From: Sporosarcina beigongshangi
GTDB lineage: Bacteria; Actinomycetota; Actinomycetes; Actinomycetales; Micrococcaceae
Length of the DNA stretch: 64,000 nucleotides
Assembly (NCBI RefSeq): GCF_016820535.1
Contig: NZ_JADHDY010000006.1
Span: forward strand, 124,001-188,000
Reading direction: 5' to 3'
Shown here: positions 56,301 through 63,932 of the stretch, in pieces
Layout: every line of letters starts with the position of its first letter
Position numbering within the stretch: position 1 is the stretch's first letter
Program-made: the position numbers and the translations under genes
Notes under the pieces: model-generated
The model's input: the letters and a program-made list of their open reading frames with translations, nothing else
Told to the model about the DNA's origin: nothing
Database searches by the model: none

Positions 56301-57349
56301 CCCCGAAGACCACGCAGGCAGGCCGCGCCCCGCTCGACGCGCCCGGGAAGAATTCAGGCAACGCCAAGGGAAGGCAGGCACCCGCCAACGGAACCTCAGC
56401 GGCCGGTGCGACGGCGGCGGGAGGCAAGTCTCCGGCGTCGTCCGTCCCCGGAAACACCGGAAACTCCGCCGACACCTCCGGCATCGCCGAACGTTCCGGG
56501 ATCACCTCCTGGGACATTGGCACGCTGCCGCGGGACGTCAAGCGCCTGGTGGGCGGGCACACCGTGACGGGCTACCCCGCACTGGTGGACGAGGGCGCAA
56601 CGGCCGGAATCCGCGTGTTCCAGCGCCAGGATGCGGCGGATTCAGCCATGCGCGCCGGCGTCATTCGGCTACTGGCCCTGCGGGTTCCGTCGCCGGACCG
56701 GTACGTGCTGGACCACCTGAGCAACACCGAGAAGCTCACGTTCAGCCAGAACCCGCACGGCTCCGTCACCGAGCTGATTGCCGATTGCACGCTGGCCACT
56801 ATCGACAAGCTCACGCCGGCCGCGCTGCCGTGGAACCAAAAGGATTTTGACGCGCTGTATGAAACGGTGCGGGCTGAATTGATCGACACCGTGTTCACCG
56901 TGACGGCCATCGTGGAGAAGGTGCTGGCATCGAAGCTGCGCATCGACAAGGCGCTGCGGGGCACCACGAGCCTGCCGCTCATCAGCGCGCTGAACGACAT
57001 CAAGCAGCAGCTGGAACTGCTGGTCTACCCGGGGTTTGTGGCCAAGACGGGCTATGCCCAGCTCAGCCAGCTGCCGCGCTACCTCACGGCCATCGAGCGG
57101 CGGCTGGAGAAGCTGCCGAACAACGTGAACCGGGACGGGCTGTCGATGGCGGCCGTGCAGCGCCTCGAGGATGACTACGACGACGCCATGGCGGCCCTGC
57201 TGCCCGGGCAGCGGTCAACCGCGGGGCTGGAGCACGTTCGCTGGATGATCGAGGAACTGCGCGTGAGCCTGTTCGCGGTGGAGCTGGGGACGGCGTATTC
57301 GGTGTCGGAGAAGCGGATCAAGGTGGCCCTGGCCAAGGCCCTCTCCTAG
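53315..57349 (+). CDS. hrpA: DEAH-box ATP-dependent RNA helicase HrpA
   Basis: The 1344-residue helicase has Walker A GETGSGKTTQ near residue 35, DEAH near residue 131, SAT near residue 165, VAETSLTVPGIKYVIDPG near residue 326, and QRSGRCGR near residue 368. Helicase-associated and OB-fold domains follow (about 440-700). The C-terminal DUF3418-like domain contains LPLSYEFHP and ends near 1340. An acidic, Gly/Asp/Asn-rich insert (about residues 205-245) splits the helicase core between RecA domains. An Ala/Gly/Ser-rich linker (about 995-1065) precedes the last part. It stands alone with its own 110-base upstream region. Confidence 0.95.
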   Translation: MTLTISYPAALPVSERREDLMAAIAANQVTIIAGETGSGKTTQIPKMCVELGLAEKGLIGHTQPRRLATRTVAERIASELDVKIGEEVGFQVRFTGHVGPQTKIKLMTDGILLAEIQRDKLLRKYSVIIIDEAHERSLNIDFILGYLRQILPKRPDLKVIITSATIDPERFAEHFASPDGPAPIVEVSGRTFPVEIRYRPLSGPANGSDDGMDDGGPGPGADRNRHGGNREDGGNSEEDRDPLDAVCDAVDELSKEAPGDILIFFSGEREIRDAADALHGRVKTNPRLRDVQILPLYARLSLAEQHAVFTPGNRKRIVLATNVAETSLTVPGIKYVIDPGTARISRYSHRTKVQRLPIERVSQASANQRSGRCGRVSDGICIRLYSEEDFNARSEFTDPEILRTNLAAVILQMTAMGVAKGPKDVEQFPFVQAPDSRAITDGVTLLRELGAVNTQGGITAVGRQLSQLPVDPRLGRMIVEAARRGVAAEVMVLAAALTIQDPRERPTDKQQLAQEKHKRFVDEHSDFTGFLNLWRYIREKQNELSSSAFRRLCKAEFINYLRVREWQDLFTQLKQMGKVLDIKVSGNDIDPVANHDAVHMSLLTGLLSHIGLYDQRKREYAGARGTKFMVFPGSALFKKSPDWVMAAELVETSRLWARVAAKFDPLWAEQVAPDLVKRTYSEPHWSKRNGSVMAHEKVTLYGVPIVPDRRIQYSRIDPELCREMFIRHALVEGDWNTHHKFFHRNQALLAEVEEMETRMRRRDLRVDDETLFEFYDERVGGDVVSERHFDKWWKNARHENPALLDFDSQVVMAEEPELDEAAFPKTWVQGEFELPLSYEFHPTAPGAAPNPSDGVTVQVPLLFLNQLSEPQFRWQIPGLRAELVTALIKSLPKAIRKNFIPAPDVGRQAAAALAEDFDPANDELEPSLELALRRIKGHVIPPGTWNWEAVPSHLRMTFSVVDKNGKILEEGQNLSELQSKLAGATRRAIAESLGATPKTTQAGRAPLDAPGKNSGNAKGRQAPANGTSAAGATAAGGKSPASSVPGNTGNSADTSGIAERSGITSWDIGTLPRDVKRLVGGHTVTGYPALVDEGATAGIRVFQRQDAADSAMRAGVIRLLALRVPSPDRYVLDHLSNTEKLTFSQNPHGSVTELIADCTLATIDKLTPAALPWNQKDFDALYETVRAELIDTVFTVTAIVEKVLASKLRIDKALRGTTSLPLISALNDIKQQLELLVYPGFVAKTGYAQLSQLPRYLTAIERRLEKLPNNVNRDGLSMAAVQRLEDDYDDAMAALLPGQRSTAGLEHVRWMIEELRVSLFAVELGTAYSVSEKRIKVALAKALS

Positions 57350-57372
57350 CCCGCTTCCTCCTTCTATCGAAG

Positions 57373-57426
57373 CTGTCGCAGCACTGGCAGGTTTCCCCTC
57401 GACCCTGTCGCAGCACTGGCAGGTTT
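57373..57426. repeat. Two direct copies of a 22-base sequence
   Basis: The 22-base sequence beginning CTGTCGCAGCACTGGC is present at 57373-57394 and again at 57405-57426, a 32-base period. It lies in the 237-base gap between the convergent hrpA and HIT genes. No gene is seen in the gap. The copies are exact, hinting at recent duplication or a protein-binding array. Confidence 0.85.
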
Positions 57427-57586
57427 TTCGGCAACGCCATCGCAGGGCATGGCTCGCGCTCACTAAACCAACGCGAAGTGAACCACCCCGCCACCCCCGG
57501 CGGGGCCCAGACCGGCTGCCGGCGCTTCCTCAAGAACTGTTGGAGGGAAGCGCCGGCCGTGGCACCCCGGACGCTACTGGAGGGTC

Positions 57587-58015
57587 CTAGGCTGCGGGGA
57601 CGAATTCCCCGTGGCCCGCGTCCCGCAGGGCTGCCCGCAACTTCTCGGCATTGGCATCCAGGACGGCGGGGTCAGGGTTGTTGTCAACGGCGGCGAAGCT
57701 GAAGTTGTCCAGGCCGTAGGCAGGGAACACGTGGACGTGCAGGTGCTCCACCTCGAAGCCGGCAATGATCACCCCGGCACGTGGCGCCCCGAAGGCAGAC
57801 ACCTGGGCCTGGCCGACGGTCTGCGAAACCGCCATCAGCTTCGTCATGAGTTCGGGGGAAGCGTCAGTCCACTTGTCCACTTCCTCGCGCGGCACCACCA
57901 GCACGTGGCCGTCCGTCAGGGGCCCGATGGTCAGGAAGGAGACGCAGTCCTCGTCCTTCCAGATAAACCGGCCCGGGATCTCGCCATTGATGATTTTTGT
58001 AAACAACGTGCTCAA
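57587..58015 (-). CDS. HIT-family hydrolase
   Basis: The 142-residue histidine triad protein binds and cleaves nucleotide phosphoesters such as phosphoramidates. The N-terminal TLFTKIINGEIPGRFIWKDE, GHVLVVPREEVDKW and the triad HLHVHVFP near residue 92 are diagnostic. The start is the TTG at 58015, with AAGGAG six bases upstream; the open frame from 58048 lacks one. It precedes no partner gene and sits downstream of the alcohol dehydrogenase with a 62-base gap. Confidence 0.93.
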   Translation of the reverse strand: MSTLFTKIINGEIPGRFIWKDEDCVSFLTIGPLTDGHVLVVPREEVDKWTDASPELMTKLMAVSQTVGQAQVSAFGAPRAGVIIAGFEVEHLHVHVFPAYGLDNFSFAAVDNNPDPAVLDANAEKLRAALRDAGHGEFVPAA

Positions 58016-58077
58016 GAACTGCTCCTTATTCCACTGAATGAAGTGCATGGCGTCGCATGCAGGGTAACCGGCACAAA

Positions 58078-59127
58078 CTAAAGGGTGGAAGTGTCCAGCA
58101 CAAAGCGGTACTTGACGTCCCCGGCAACCATCCGGTCGTAGGCCGCATCGAGATCCGGCGCCGAAACCATTTCAATGTCGGAAACAATGCCGTGCTCGGC
58201 GCAGAAGTCCAGCATTTCCTGGGTCTCGGCGATCCCGCCGATAACGGAGCCACCGTAGGCGAGGCGCTTGCGGATCAGCAGTCCCGGATCCACCGGCGGC
58301 ATCTCGTCCGACGGCAGTCCCAGCTGGATGAGTGCTCCGTCGCGGGCCAGCGTGCGCAGGTACGGGTTCAGGTCGTGGACGGCGGCCACGGTGTCGAGGA
58401 TGGCGTTCAGCGTGCCGTTCGCGGCAGCCATGGCGCCTGGATCGGTGGAGACCACAACGTGGTCGGCGCCCAATCCCAGCGCATCGTCCTTCTTTGACGG
58501 CGATGTGGTGAACACCGTGACGGTGGCGCCGAGTGCCTTGGCAATCTTGACGGCCATGTGGCCCAGCCCGCCGAGGCCGATCACGCCAACCTTGTCCCCG
58601 TCCTGTACAGCGAGATAGCGCAGGGGCGAGTAGGTCGTGACACCGGCGCACAGCAGCGGCGCCGTGGCAGCCGGGTCCATGCCCTCGGGAATGTGCAGCA
58701 CATAGTTTTCATCAACAACGATCGACTGCGAGTAGCCGCCCTGGGTCACCACCCCGCCATTGCGGCGGTCCAGCACGTTGTAGGTGCCGATGTTGCCGGC
58801 TTCGCAGTACTGTTCAAAGCCTTCCAGGCAGGAATCGCATTCCCGGCAGGAGTCCACCATGCAGCCGACGCCGACGCGCTCGCCCACCGCGAAACCCTCA
58901 ACGGAGCCGCCCACCCGGGACACCAGGCCCACGATTTCGTGGCCCGGAACCAGCGGGTACTTGGCGGGGCCCCATTCGGAGCGGATGGTGTGCACGTCGG
59001 AGTGGCACAGCCCGCAAAATTCGATAGCGATTTCAACGTCGTGGGCGCCGGGTTCGCGGCGTTCAATGGTGCCGGCGCGCAGCCCGGACGTGGCAGATTC
59101 AGCGGCATAAGCCTTTACGGTGGTCAT
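58078..59127 (-). CDS. Zinc-dependent NAD(P) alcohol/aldehyde dehydrogenase (YahK/CAD-like)
   Basis: This 349-residue medium-chain dehydrogenase has the catalytic zinc site at CGLCHSDVH near residue 38 and GHEIVG near residue 62. The structural zinc site is CRECDSCLEGFEQYC near residue 93. The nucleotide-binding loop is VIGLGGLGHMAVKIA near residue 180. The family reduces aldehydes to alcohols with NADPH. The GHE-I variant and spacing resemble the cinnamyl-alcohol-dehydrogenase-like YahK branch. Its start overlaps the sulfurtransferase stop codon by four bases, so it is the second gene of that operon. Confidence 0.92.
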   Translation of the reverse strand: MTTVKAYAAESATSGLRAGTIERREPGAHDVEIAIEFCGLCHSDVHTIRSEWGPAKYPLVPGHEIVGLVSRVGGSVEGFAVGERVGVGCMVDSCRECDSCLEGFEQYCEAGNIGTYNVLDRRNGGVVTQGGYSQSIVVDENYVLHIPEGMDPAATAPLLCAGVTTYSPLRYLAVQDGDKVGVIGLGGLGHMAVKIAKALGATVTVFTTSPSKKDDALGLGADHVVVSTDPGAMAAANGTLNAILDTVAAVHDLNPYLRTLARDGALIQLGLPSDEMPPVDPGLLIRKRLAYGGSVIGGIAETQEMLDFCAEHGIVSDIEMVSAPDLDAAYDRMVAGDVKYRFVLDTSTL

Positions 59128-60014
59128 GCCCCAACCCTATCGCCGTTGCCGCCGCCGTCGCCAGAAGCACCGCCCCCGCCGGCTCCCCCGGCCGCCGCCC
59201 CGGTCGCCACTGGCCGCTCCGGCTGGTTGGACCATGCTGACCACGACCCCGGATACAGCGCCGCCGTGAACCCGGCAATTTCCAGCGCCGCGATCTGGTG
59301 CGCCGCCGTCACCCCGGAACCGCAGTACACGGCCACCGGCGTCCCCGGCGCCACACCCAGCGAGGCAAAACGCTCGCGCAGCGCGGCCGCCGGCAGGAAC
59401 GCCCCGCCCGCCAAATTCTCACTGGTCGGCGCGCTCACGGCCCCAGGAATGTGCCCGGCCCGAGGATCGATCGGCTCCGCCTCGCCCCGGTACCGCTCCC
59501 CCGCCCGGGCATCGAGCAGAACGCCGTCCCAGGCTGCGGCTCCGTCTGCGTCGATGGTTTCCCTGGCCCCAAAATGTACGACGGCGTTGCCCGGCTCCGC
59601 TGTCTCCTCACCTTCCGCGAGGGGAAGGCGGGCGGCCCGCCAAGCTGCCAATCCGCCGTCGAGCAGGGAAACATTGGGGATACCGGCATGGCCCAGCAGC
59701 CACCAGGCGCGGGCGGCGGCGGCAGCCCCGGCGTCGTCATAGACCACAACGGTGTCGCCGGCATTGATGCCCCAGCGGCGCACGGTCGCAGCAAAGTCGG
59801 CCTCGGCGGGGAGCGGGTGGCGGCCGTCGGCGGGCTGCCCATGGGAGGCCAGTTCATTGTTCATGTCCACAAAGACGGCACCGGGAATGTGGCCGGCCAG
59901 GTAATGCTCGCGGCCATGCGGGTCTCCCAGCACCCAGCGCACGTCGAGGAGCACGGTGCGCGCTCCCGCAGCGAGGCGCTCCTGCAACTGGGCAACACTT
60001 GTCAAGACACTCAT
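59124..60014 (-). CDS. Thiosulfate/3-mercaptopyruvate sulfurtransferase
   Basis: The 296-residue protein has two rhodanese domains. The N-terminal inactive one (about 1-135) carries [25 protein letters not shown]. The C-terminal active one has cysteine in [12 protein letters not shown] near residue 231. The CGSGVTA loop is of the mercaptopyruvate type. It moves sulfur from mercaptopyruvate or thiosulfate to cyanide or thiols. The C-terminus is a Gly/Ala-rich tail. The ATG at 60014 has GAGGAG seven bases upstream. It is divergent from the PLP enzyme at 60102, which also concerns cysteine chemistry. Confidence 0.93.
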   Translation of the reverse strand: MSVLTSVAQLQERLAAGARTVLLDVRWVLGDPHGREHYLAGHIPGAVFVDMNNELASHGQPADGRHPLPAEADFAATVRRWGINAGDTVVVYDDAGAAAAARAWWLLGHAGIPNVSLLDGGLAAWRAARLPLAEGEETAEPGNAVVHFGARETIDADGAAAWDGVLLDARAGERYRGEAEPIDPRAGHIPGAVSAPTSENLAGGAFLPAAALRERFASLGVAPGTPVAVYCGSGVTAAHQIAALEIAGFTAALYPGSWSAWSNQPERPVATGAAAGGAGGGGASGDGGGNGDRVGA

Positions 60015-60089
60015 TGTGGGCTCCTCTGTGGGTTCGCGGCGGCCCCTTGCCGGGCCGGGGGCCGTCACCGTCAAATCTACGCCAATGCC

Positions 60090-60095
60090 TACACT
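60090..60095 (+). promoter_or_regulatory. -10 box of a leaderless promoter for the PLP enzyme
   Basis: TACACT lies six bases before the ATG at 60102 with no room for a ribosome-binding site, the usual form of leaderless actinobacterial genes. It is the same hexamer as before argS. No clear -35 box is seen. Confidence 0.55.
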
Positions 60096-60101
60096 GGGTT
60101 T

Positions 60102-61229
60102 ATGAACCCCGCCCCGCAGTCCCCACCAGCCACCTCGCGCAATCCTGCCTCCGGCGCCCAGCCCGCCAACTGGTCCTGGACCCGCAAGGCGCTGGCCACC
60201 GTCCAGGCCGAGAACAACCGCTCCGCTGACACGCACCTCCACAAGGTCGAGCTGCCCGGGCACTGGGGCGTGGACCTGTATGTCAAGGACGAGTCCTGCC
60301 ACCGCACCGGGAGCCTGAAGCACCGGCTGGCCCGCTCACTGTTCCTGTTCGCGCTGGTCAACGGCTGGATCAATGAGGGCACCACAGTGGTGGAGGCCAG
60401 TTCCGGCAGCACCGCCGTGTCAGAGGCCTACTTCGCCCAGCTCCTGGGCCTGGACTTCGTGGCCGTCATGACCCGTTCCACGAGCCCGGAAAAGATCGCC
60501 CTGATCGAGCAGTTCGGCGGGCGCTGCCACTTCGTGGACCGGGCAGGGGAGGTTTATTCCGCAGCCGCCGACATCGCGCGCGAGAGCAACGGGCACTACA
60601 TGGACCAGTTCACCTATGCCGAACGGGCCACCGACTGGCGCGGCAACAACAACATTGCCGAGTCGATCTTCAGCCAGATCTCCCACGAGGCCCACCCCGA
60701 GCCGGCGTGGGTGGTGGTGGGCGCGGGAACGGGCGGCACCTCCGCCACGATCGGACGCTACATCCGCTACCACGGCCACGCCACGCAGCTGGCCGTGGTG
60801 GACCCCGAGGGCTCGGCGTTCTACCCCGCCTGGCGGGACCACGACCTCACCGTCGTCACGGGCAATTCATCCCGGATCGAGGGCATCGGCCGGCCGAGGG
60901 TGGAGCCCAGTTTCGTGCCGGGGGTCATCGACGACATGCTGGTGGTTCCCGACGCCGCCTCCGTCGCGGCCATGGTCCACTTTGCCCAGCTGACGGGCCT
61001 GCACGCCGGGCCATCCACCGGCACCAACTTGTGGGGCGTGTGGCAGATCGTGGCGCAGATGGTTGCCGCCGGTGAAAAGGGCAGCATTGTGACGTTGATG
61101 TGCGACGGCGGTGAACGTTACGCAGGCAGTTACAACAACGCGGAGTGGCTTGCGGCGCAGGGCCTTGATCCCGCACCGCACCTGAAGACCATTGGGGACT
61201 TCTTCGCCACCGGCACCTGGAACGCCTGA
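60102..61229 (+). CDS. Cysteine synthase-like PLP-dependent enzyme
   Basis: The 375-residue fold II PLP protein has the PLP lysine in [16 protein letters not shown] near residue 73, the substrate loop [15 protein letters not shown] near residue 100, and the phosphate-binding [16 protein letters not shown] near residue 209. The C-terminal active-site serine is in [13 protein letters not shown]. It differs from CysK by the SLKHR context and resembles a group annotated as cysteine synthase-like or L-cysteine desulfhydrase. The substrate is not certain. A TACACT box six bases before the ATG indicates a leaderless mRNA. Confidence 0.88.
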   Translation: MNPAPQSPPATSRNPASGAQPANWSWTRKALATVQAENNRSADTHLHKVELPGHWGVDLYVKDESCHRTGSLKHRLARSLFLFALVNGWINEGTTVVEASSGSTAVSEAYFAQLLGLDFVAVMTRSTSPEKIALIEQFGGRCHFVDRAGEVYSAAADIARESNGHYMDQFTYAERATDWRGNNNIAESIFSQISHEAHPEPAWVVVGAGTGGTSATIGRYIRYHGHATQLAVVDPEGSAFYPAWRDHDLTVVTGNSSRIEGIGRPRVEPSFVPGVIDDMLVVPDAASVAAMVHFAQLTGLHAGPSTGTNLWGVWQIVAQMVAAGEKGSIVTLMCDGGERYAGSYNNAEWLAAQGLDPAPHLKTIGDFFATGTWNA

Positions 61230-61361
61230 CCGAATCCCGTGCCAGGGCTGCCCCGGCTGGAATCCACGGCCGGGACTGCCTGTCCGGAACGCCCGACTGG
61301 AACCCCTTATTGGCACGCCTGCCCTGGCCAGATAAATCAACAACCCCCGCCCTGCGCCGAC

Positions 61362-61461
61362 GGCGTGCCATACCGTCCGGGGCGTGCTAAATTTTGCACG
61401 CCCCGGACGGTTTGGCACGCTGTCAGTTTTGCGGCCCAGATATTGGCACGCCGTCAGTTGC
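61362..61461. repeat. Palindromic repeat copy A, left of the AbiEi/DUF559 gene
   Basis: Arms of 25 bases (61363-61387 and 61396-61420) pair at 24 positions around an eight-base AT-rich loop. A further ~40 bases ending in ATATTGGCACGCC continue the element. The whole 100-base tract aligns without gaps to copy B at 62527-62626. The TTGGCACGC motif occurs inside and again at the right end; a further copy of it lies at 61311-61319. Confidence 0.85.
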
Positions 61462-61535
61462 GCTGTGCACCTGAGTTATCCACAGTTCGCAAACATGGCA
61501 TTGAGTTCATGTTGCTTCAGGTCAAGGCTTGGACC

Positions 61536-62501
61536 ATGGAGACTCCAGACCTTGCAGCGAGAATCGACCGCAACTGGCCGCCCGGGCATGTCCTGGGCAC
61601 AACGGCAGAGCTGACCATGGCCGGCTTGGGCCCCCAGGTCCTGTCGGCCGGAGTCAAGCACGGGCTGCTGCACAGGGTCCGACATGGCGTCTACATCAAA
61701 ATGGCGGTATGGCGGGACCAGTTTCCATCTGAACGGGACATGCTGCGCCTGACAGCCCACTTCAACGCCACGGGCGGCACTTCCCTGTACAGCCACGCCA
61801 GTGCTGCACGGCTGTGGGGGCTGTACGTCTGGGGCGCCGGCCCGACCATCCACGTCACTGCGCCGTCATCGCTGTCGTCGACGAGCGCTGTCGACGGCGT
61901 GACGGTGCATCGGCGGGCACTGGCCCAAGTACTACACAATCTCTTCAATCACCGTCGACTTGGGGCTGCCCGGATGACGAGCCTGGAGCAGACAATTGTG
62001 GACTGCGCCCGGAACGAACTCTTCGTGACAGCTGTGATTATTGGGGATTCGGGGCTTCACCACGGGGCGGATCTGGGAGTGATGCACCACCTGCTTGATG
62101 CGCTCCCGGGAAGACGCGGTGTCCGCGCCGCGAGGCGTGTGCTCGCAGCCCTCAACCCAGCTTCTGAATCCGCGGGGGAAACCCGCATGCGACTGGAGAT
62201 CACTGAAATGGACATTGTCCAACCTGAGTACCAGGTCTGGCTGGAGGCTGCAGGCAACCGGTACCGGGTGGACGGCGCCTGGCCTGACATCAAGTTGGCG
62301 CTCGAATTTGATGGCAAGACAAAATACTTTGCCTACAGACGCACGGAAGAGGTCATCTACGAGGAGCGGCAGCGCGAGCGGGAACTCATGGAAGCCGGCT
62401 GGACGTTTCTCCGGTTGGAGTGGAAGGACCTGAACAATCCGGACCTGCTGAGGAAGCGGATTATTGCTTCCATGGAGATGGCCCGCCGCCGCATGGGCTA
62501 G
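61536..62501 (+). CDS. AbiEi-like/DUF559 protein, orphan
   Basis: This 321-residue protein is of a family common in Actinobacteria. The N-terminal winged-helix, AbiEi-antitoxin-like region (about residues 1-90) shows AGLGPQVLSAGVKHGLLHRVRHGVYI. The C-terminal part (about 235-310) has the DUF559/Vsr-type nuclease fold signs YRVDGAWPDIKLALEFDGKTKYF and ERELMEAGWTFLRLEWKDL. No AbiEii toxin gene is adjacent, so it is not a complete type IV system. The ATG at 61536 has AAGG eight bases upstream; ATG 61509 is the alternative. It is flanked on both sides by the 100-base palindromic repeat. Confidence 0.85.
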   Translation: METPDLAARIDRNWPPGHVLGTTAELTMAGLGPQVLSAGVKHGLLHRVRHGVYIKMAVWRDQFPSERDMLRLTAHFNATGGTSLYSHASAARLWGLYVWGAGPTIHVTAPSSLSSTSAVDGVTVHRRALAQVLHNLFNHRRLGAARMTSLEQTIVDCARNELFVTAVIIGDSGLHHGADLGVMHHLLDALPGRRGVRAARRVLAALNPASESAGETRMRLEITEMDIVQPEYQVWLEAAGNRYRVDGAWPDIKLALEFDGKTKYFAYRRTEEVIYEERQRERELMEAGWTFLRLEWKDLNNPDLLRKRIIASMEMARRRMG

Positions 62502-62526
62502 GCAATAAGGAGCGGCACGTGACCGG

Positions 62527-62626
62527 GGCGTGCCAAACCGCTGGCGGCGTGCTAAATTTCGCACGCCGTGGACGGTTTGGCACGCCGCGAGCCGCGCGGC
62601 ACGGATATTGGCACGCCGCCGGCTGC
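62527..62626. repeat. Palindromic repeat copy B, right of the AbiEi/DUF559 gene
   Basis: Same element as copy A, in the same orientation 1165 bases away. Its arms (62528-62552 and 62561-62585) pair at about 21 of 25 positions. The loop TAAATTTC and the TTTGGCACGC and ATATTGGCACGCC motifs are kept, while the stem centres differ. Confidence 0.85.
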
Positions 62627-62643
62627 AGATTCGCCGGCGGCCC

Positions 62644-63300
62644 TTAGAACTCCACGGACTGGCCCGGATCGAGGTGCCGGAACACCACCCCGTGGGCCCC
62701 GCTGATCCGGGCGATGTGCCCCTCGGTGAAACCCAGTCCGTTCTCGTTCAGCAAGGCATCGTGGATCTGGAAGGCCCGCGGTGCACGGACGGAGACCACA
62801 AAGTCCACCACCTCGGACACCTTTGACCAGGGTGCGTGGACGGGGACCAGGAGGGTGCCCACGCTGACGCCGTCGGGAACTATTAGCGAGTCGCCAGGGT
62901 GGTAGACGTCGTCATCCACAAGGTAGCCGATGTTGGCTACCATGGGGACGGTGGGGTGGATGAGTGCGTGCTGCCCGCCAAAGCACTGCACGGCAAAGCC
63001 CGCGGCCGTGAACAGGTCCCCCGGCGCGGCATCATGGACCTGCCCGGCCTGGTCCGGGGCGGCGGCACGCAGCGACGCCGCAACTCCGGCCGGCGCATGC
63101 AGCACGAGCGTTGGATTGGCGGCCAGGGCGGCAAGGACAGGCGGGGCGTCGATATGGTCGGGGTGCTCATGCGTGATGAGGACGGCATGCGCCCCGTCCA
63201 GCGCGGCCGCAGTTTCGGAAAAGACTCCGGGATCAATGGCCAGCACCCGGCCGTCCTGTTCGAGCCGGACGCAGGCGTGGGTGAACTTTGTCAGCAACAT
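62644..63300 (-). CDS. Metallo-beta-lactamase-fold hydrolase (UlaG-like)
   Basis: This 218-residue MBL-fold protein has the zinc-binding HEHPDH near residue 44, a GQHALIH loop near residue 109, the aspartate in YHPGDSLIVP near residue 132, and the final histidine in FQIHDALLN near residue 177. Most of the family are uncharacterised metal-dependent hydrolases with a structural likeness to UlaG. The ATG start at 63300 lies 125 bases from the divergent Zur-like gene. The substrate is not known. Confidence 0.9.
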   Translation of the reverse strand: MLLTKFTHACVRLEQDGRVLAIDPGVFSETAAALDGAHAVLITHEHPDHIDAPPVLAALAANPTLVLHAPAGVAASLRAAAPDQAGQVHDAAPGDLFTAAGFAVQCFGGQHALIHPTVPMVANIGYLVDDDVYHPGDSLIVPDGVSVGTLLVPVHAPWSKVSEVVDFVVSVRAPRAFQIHDALLNENGLGFTEGHIARISGAHGVVFRHLDPGQSVEF

Positions 63301-63425
63301 GGCTCCAGACTATGCCCGGACGGTGGCCTCCGCCATGTTCCCGGCCAGCTTTCCGGCCGGTGCGATAGGCTGGTTGATTGAAAAGCTCGGCCGCAGGGCA
63401 CGTGGAATGAAAGAGGGTTGCAGGC

Positions 63426-63833
63426 ATGTCGGACGCACCGGTGAAGGAGCAGCGCATCACCAAGCAACGCCTTGCCATCAGCGCCGCATTGGACACGCTG
63501 GACGACTTCGTCAGCACGCAGGAACTGCACCGGATGCTGCATGAGCAGGGCACCCGCGTCTCGCTGGCCACCACATACCGGATCCTTGCATCCATGTCGG
63601 ATGAGGGCCTCGTGGACACGCTGCGCAATGGCGAGGGCGAGGCCGTCTACCGGCGCTGCTCGGCCACCAGCCACCACCACCACCTGCTGTGCCGCAACTG
63701 CGGGAAGACGGTGGAGATCGAGGCGCCGGAAGTTGAGAGCTGGGCAGCCACCATCGCCAGGGCCAACGGTTTCACGCAGGTCCAGCACACGGTGGAAATC
63801 TACGGACTGTGCCCGGAGTGCTCAGCGGCCTAG
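63426..63833 (+). CDS. zur: Fur-family regulator, Zur-like
   Basis: The 135-residue metalloregulator has an N-terminal winged helix with ITKQRLAISAALDTLDDFVSTQELHRML and VSLATTYRILASMSDEGLVD. Its metal and dimerisation part contains YRRCSATSHHHHLLCRNCGKTVEIE near residue 77, with the histidine cluster and the CRNC and CPEC pairs that hold the structural zinc. Length and the context resemble actinobacterial Zur more than Fur proper. It would repress zinc-uptake genes when zinc is plentiful. The box at 27725-27739 is a plausible target. No such box is seen in its own upstream region. Confidence 0.85.
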   Translation: MSDAPVKEQRITKQRLAISAALDTLDDFVSTQELHRMLHEQGTRVSLATTYRILASMSDEGLVDTLRNGEGEAVYRRCSATSHHHHLLCRNCGKTVEIEAPEVESWAATIARANGFTQVQHTVEIYGLCPECSAA

Positions 63834-63867
63834 CCGCACCGCTGCCAAGTCCGACGGCGCACCCCGG

Positions 63868-63932
63868 CTCCCAGCGGCCGGCACGTCAGCGGCGGAGCCC
63901 CCGCGGCGCCACCAGAACTCCCAGCGGCCGGC
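63868..63932. repeat. Short direct repeat after zur
   Basis: The 15-base sequence CTCCCAGCGGCCGGC occurs at 63868-63882 and 63918-63932, 50 bases apart. The second copy is inside the partial gene on the minus strand. Its meaning is not known. Confidence 0.6.

Noticed and set aside
57373-57426. A CRISPR array
   Set aside because: There are only two repeat copies, a ten-base spacer and no cas genes.
61536-62501. A complete AbiE type IV toxin-antitoxin system
   Set aside because: Neither neighbour is an AbiEii nucleotidyltransferase; the adjacent genes are a PLP enzyme and an MBL hydrolase.
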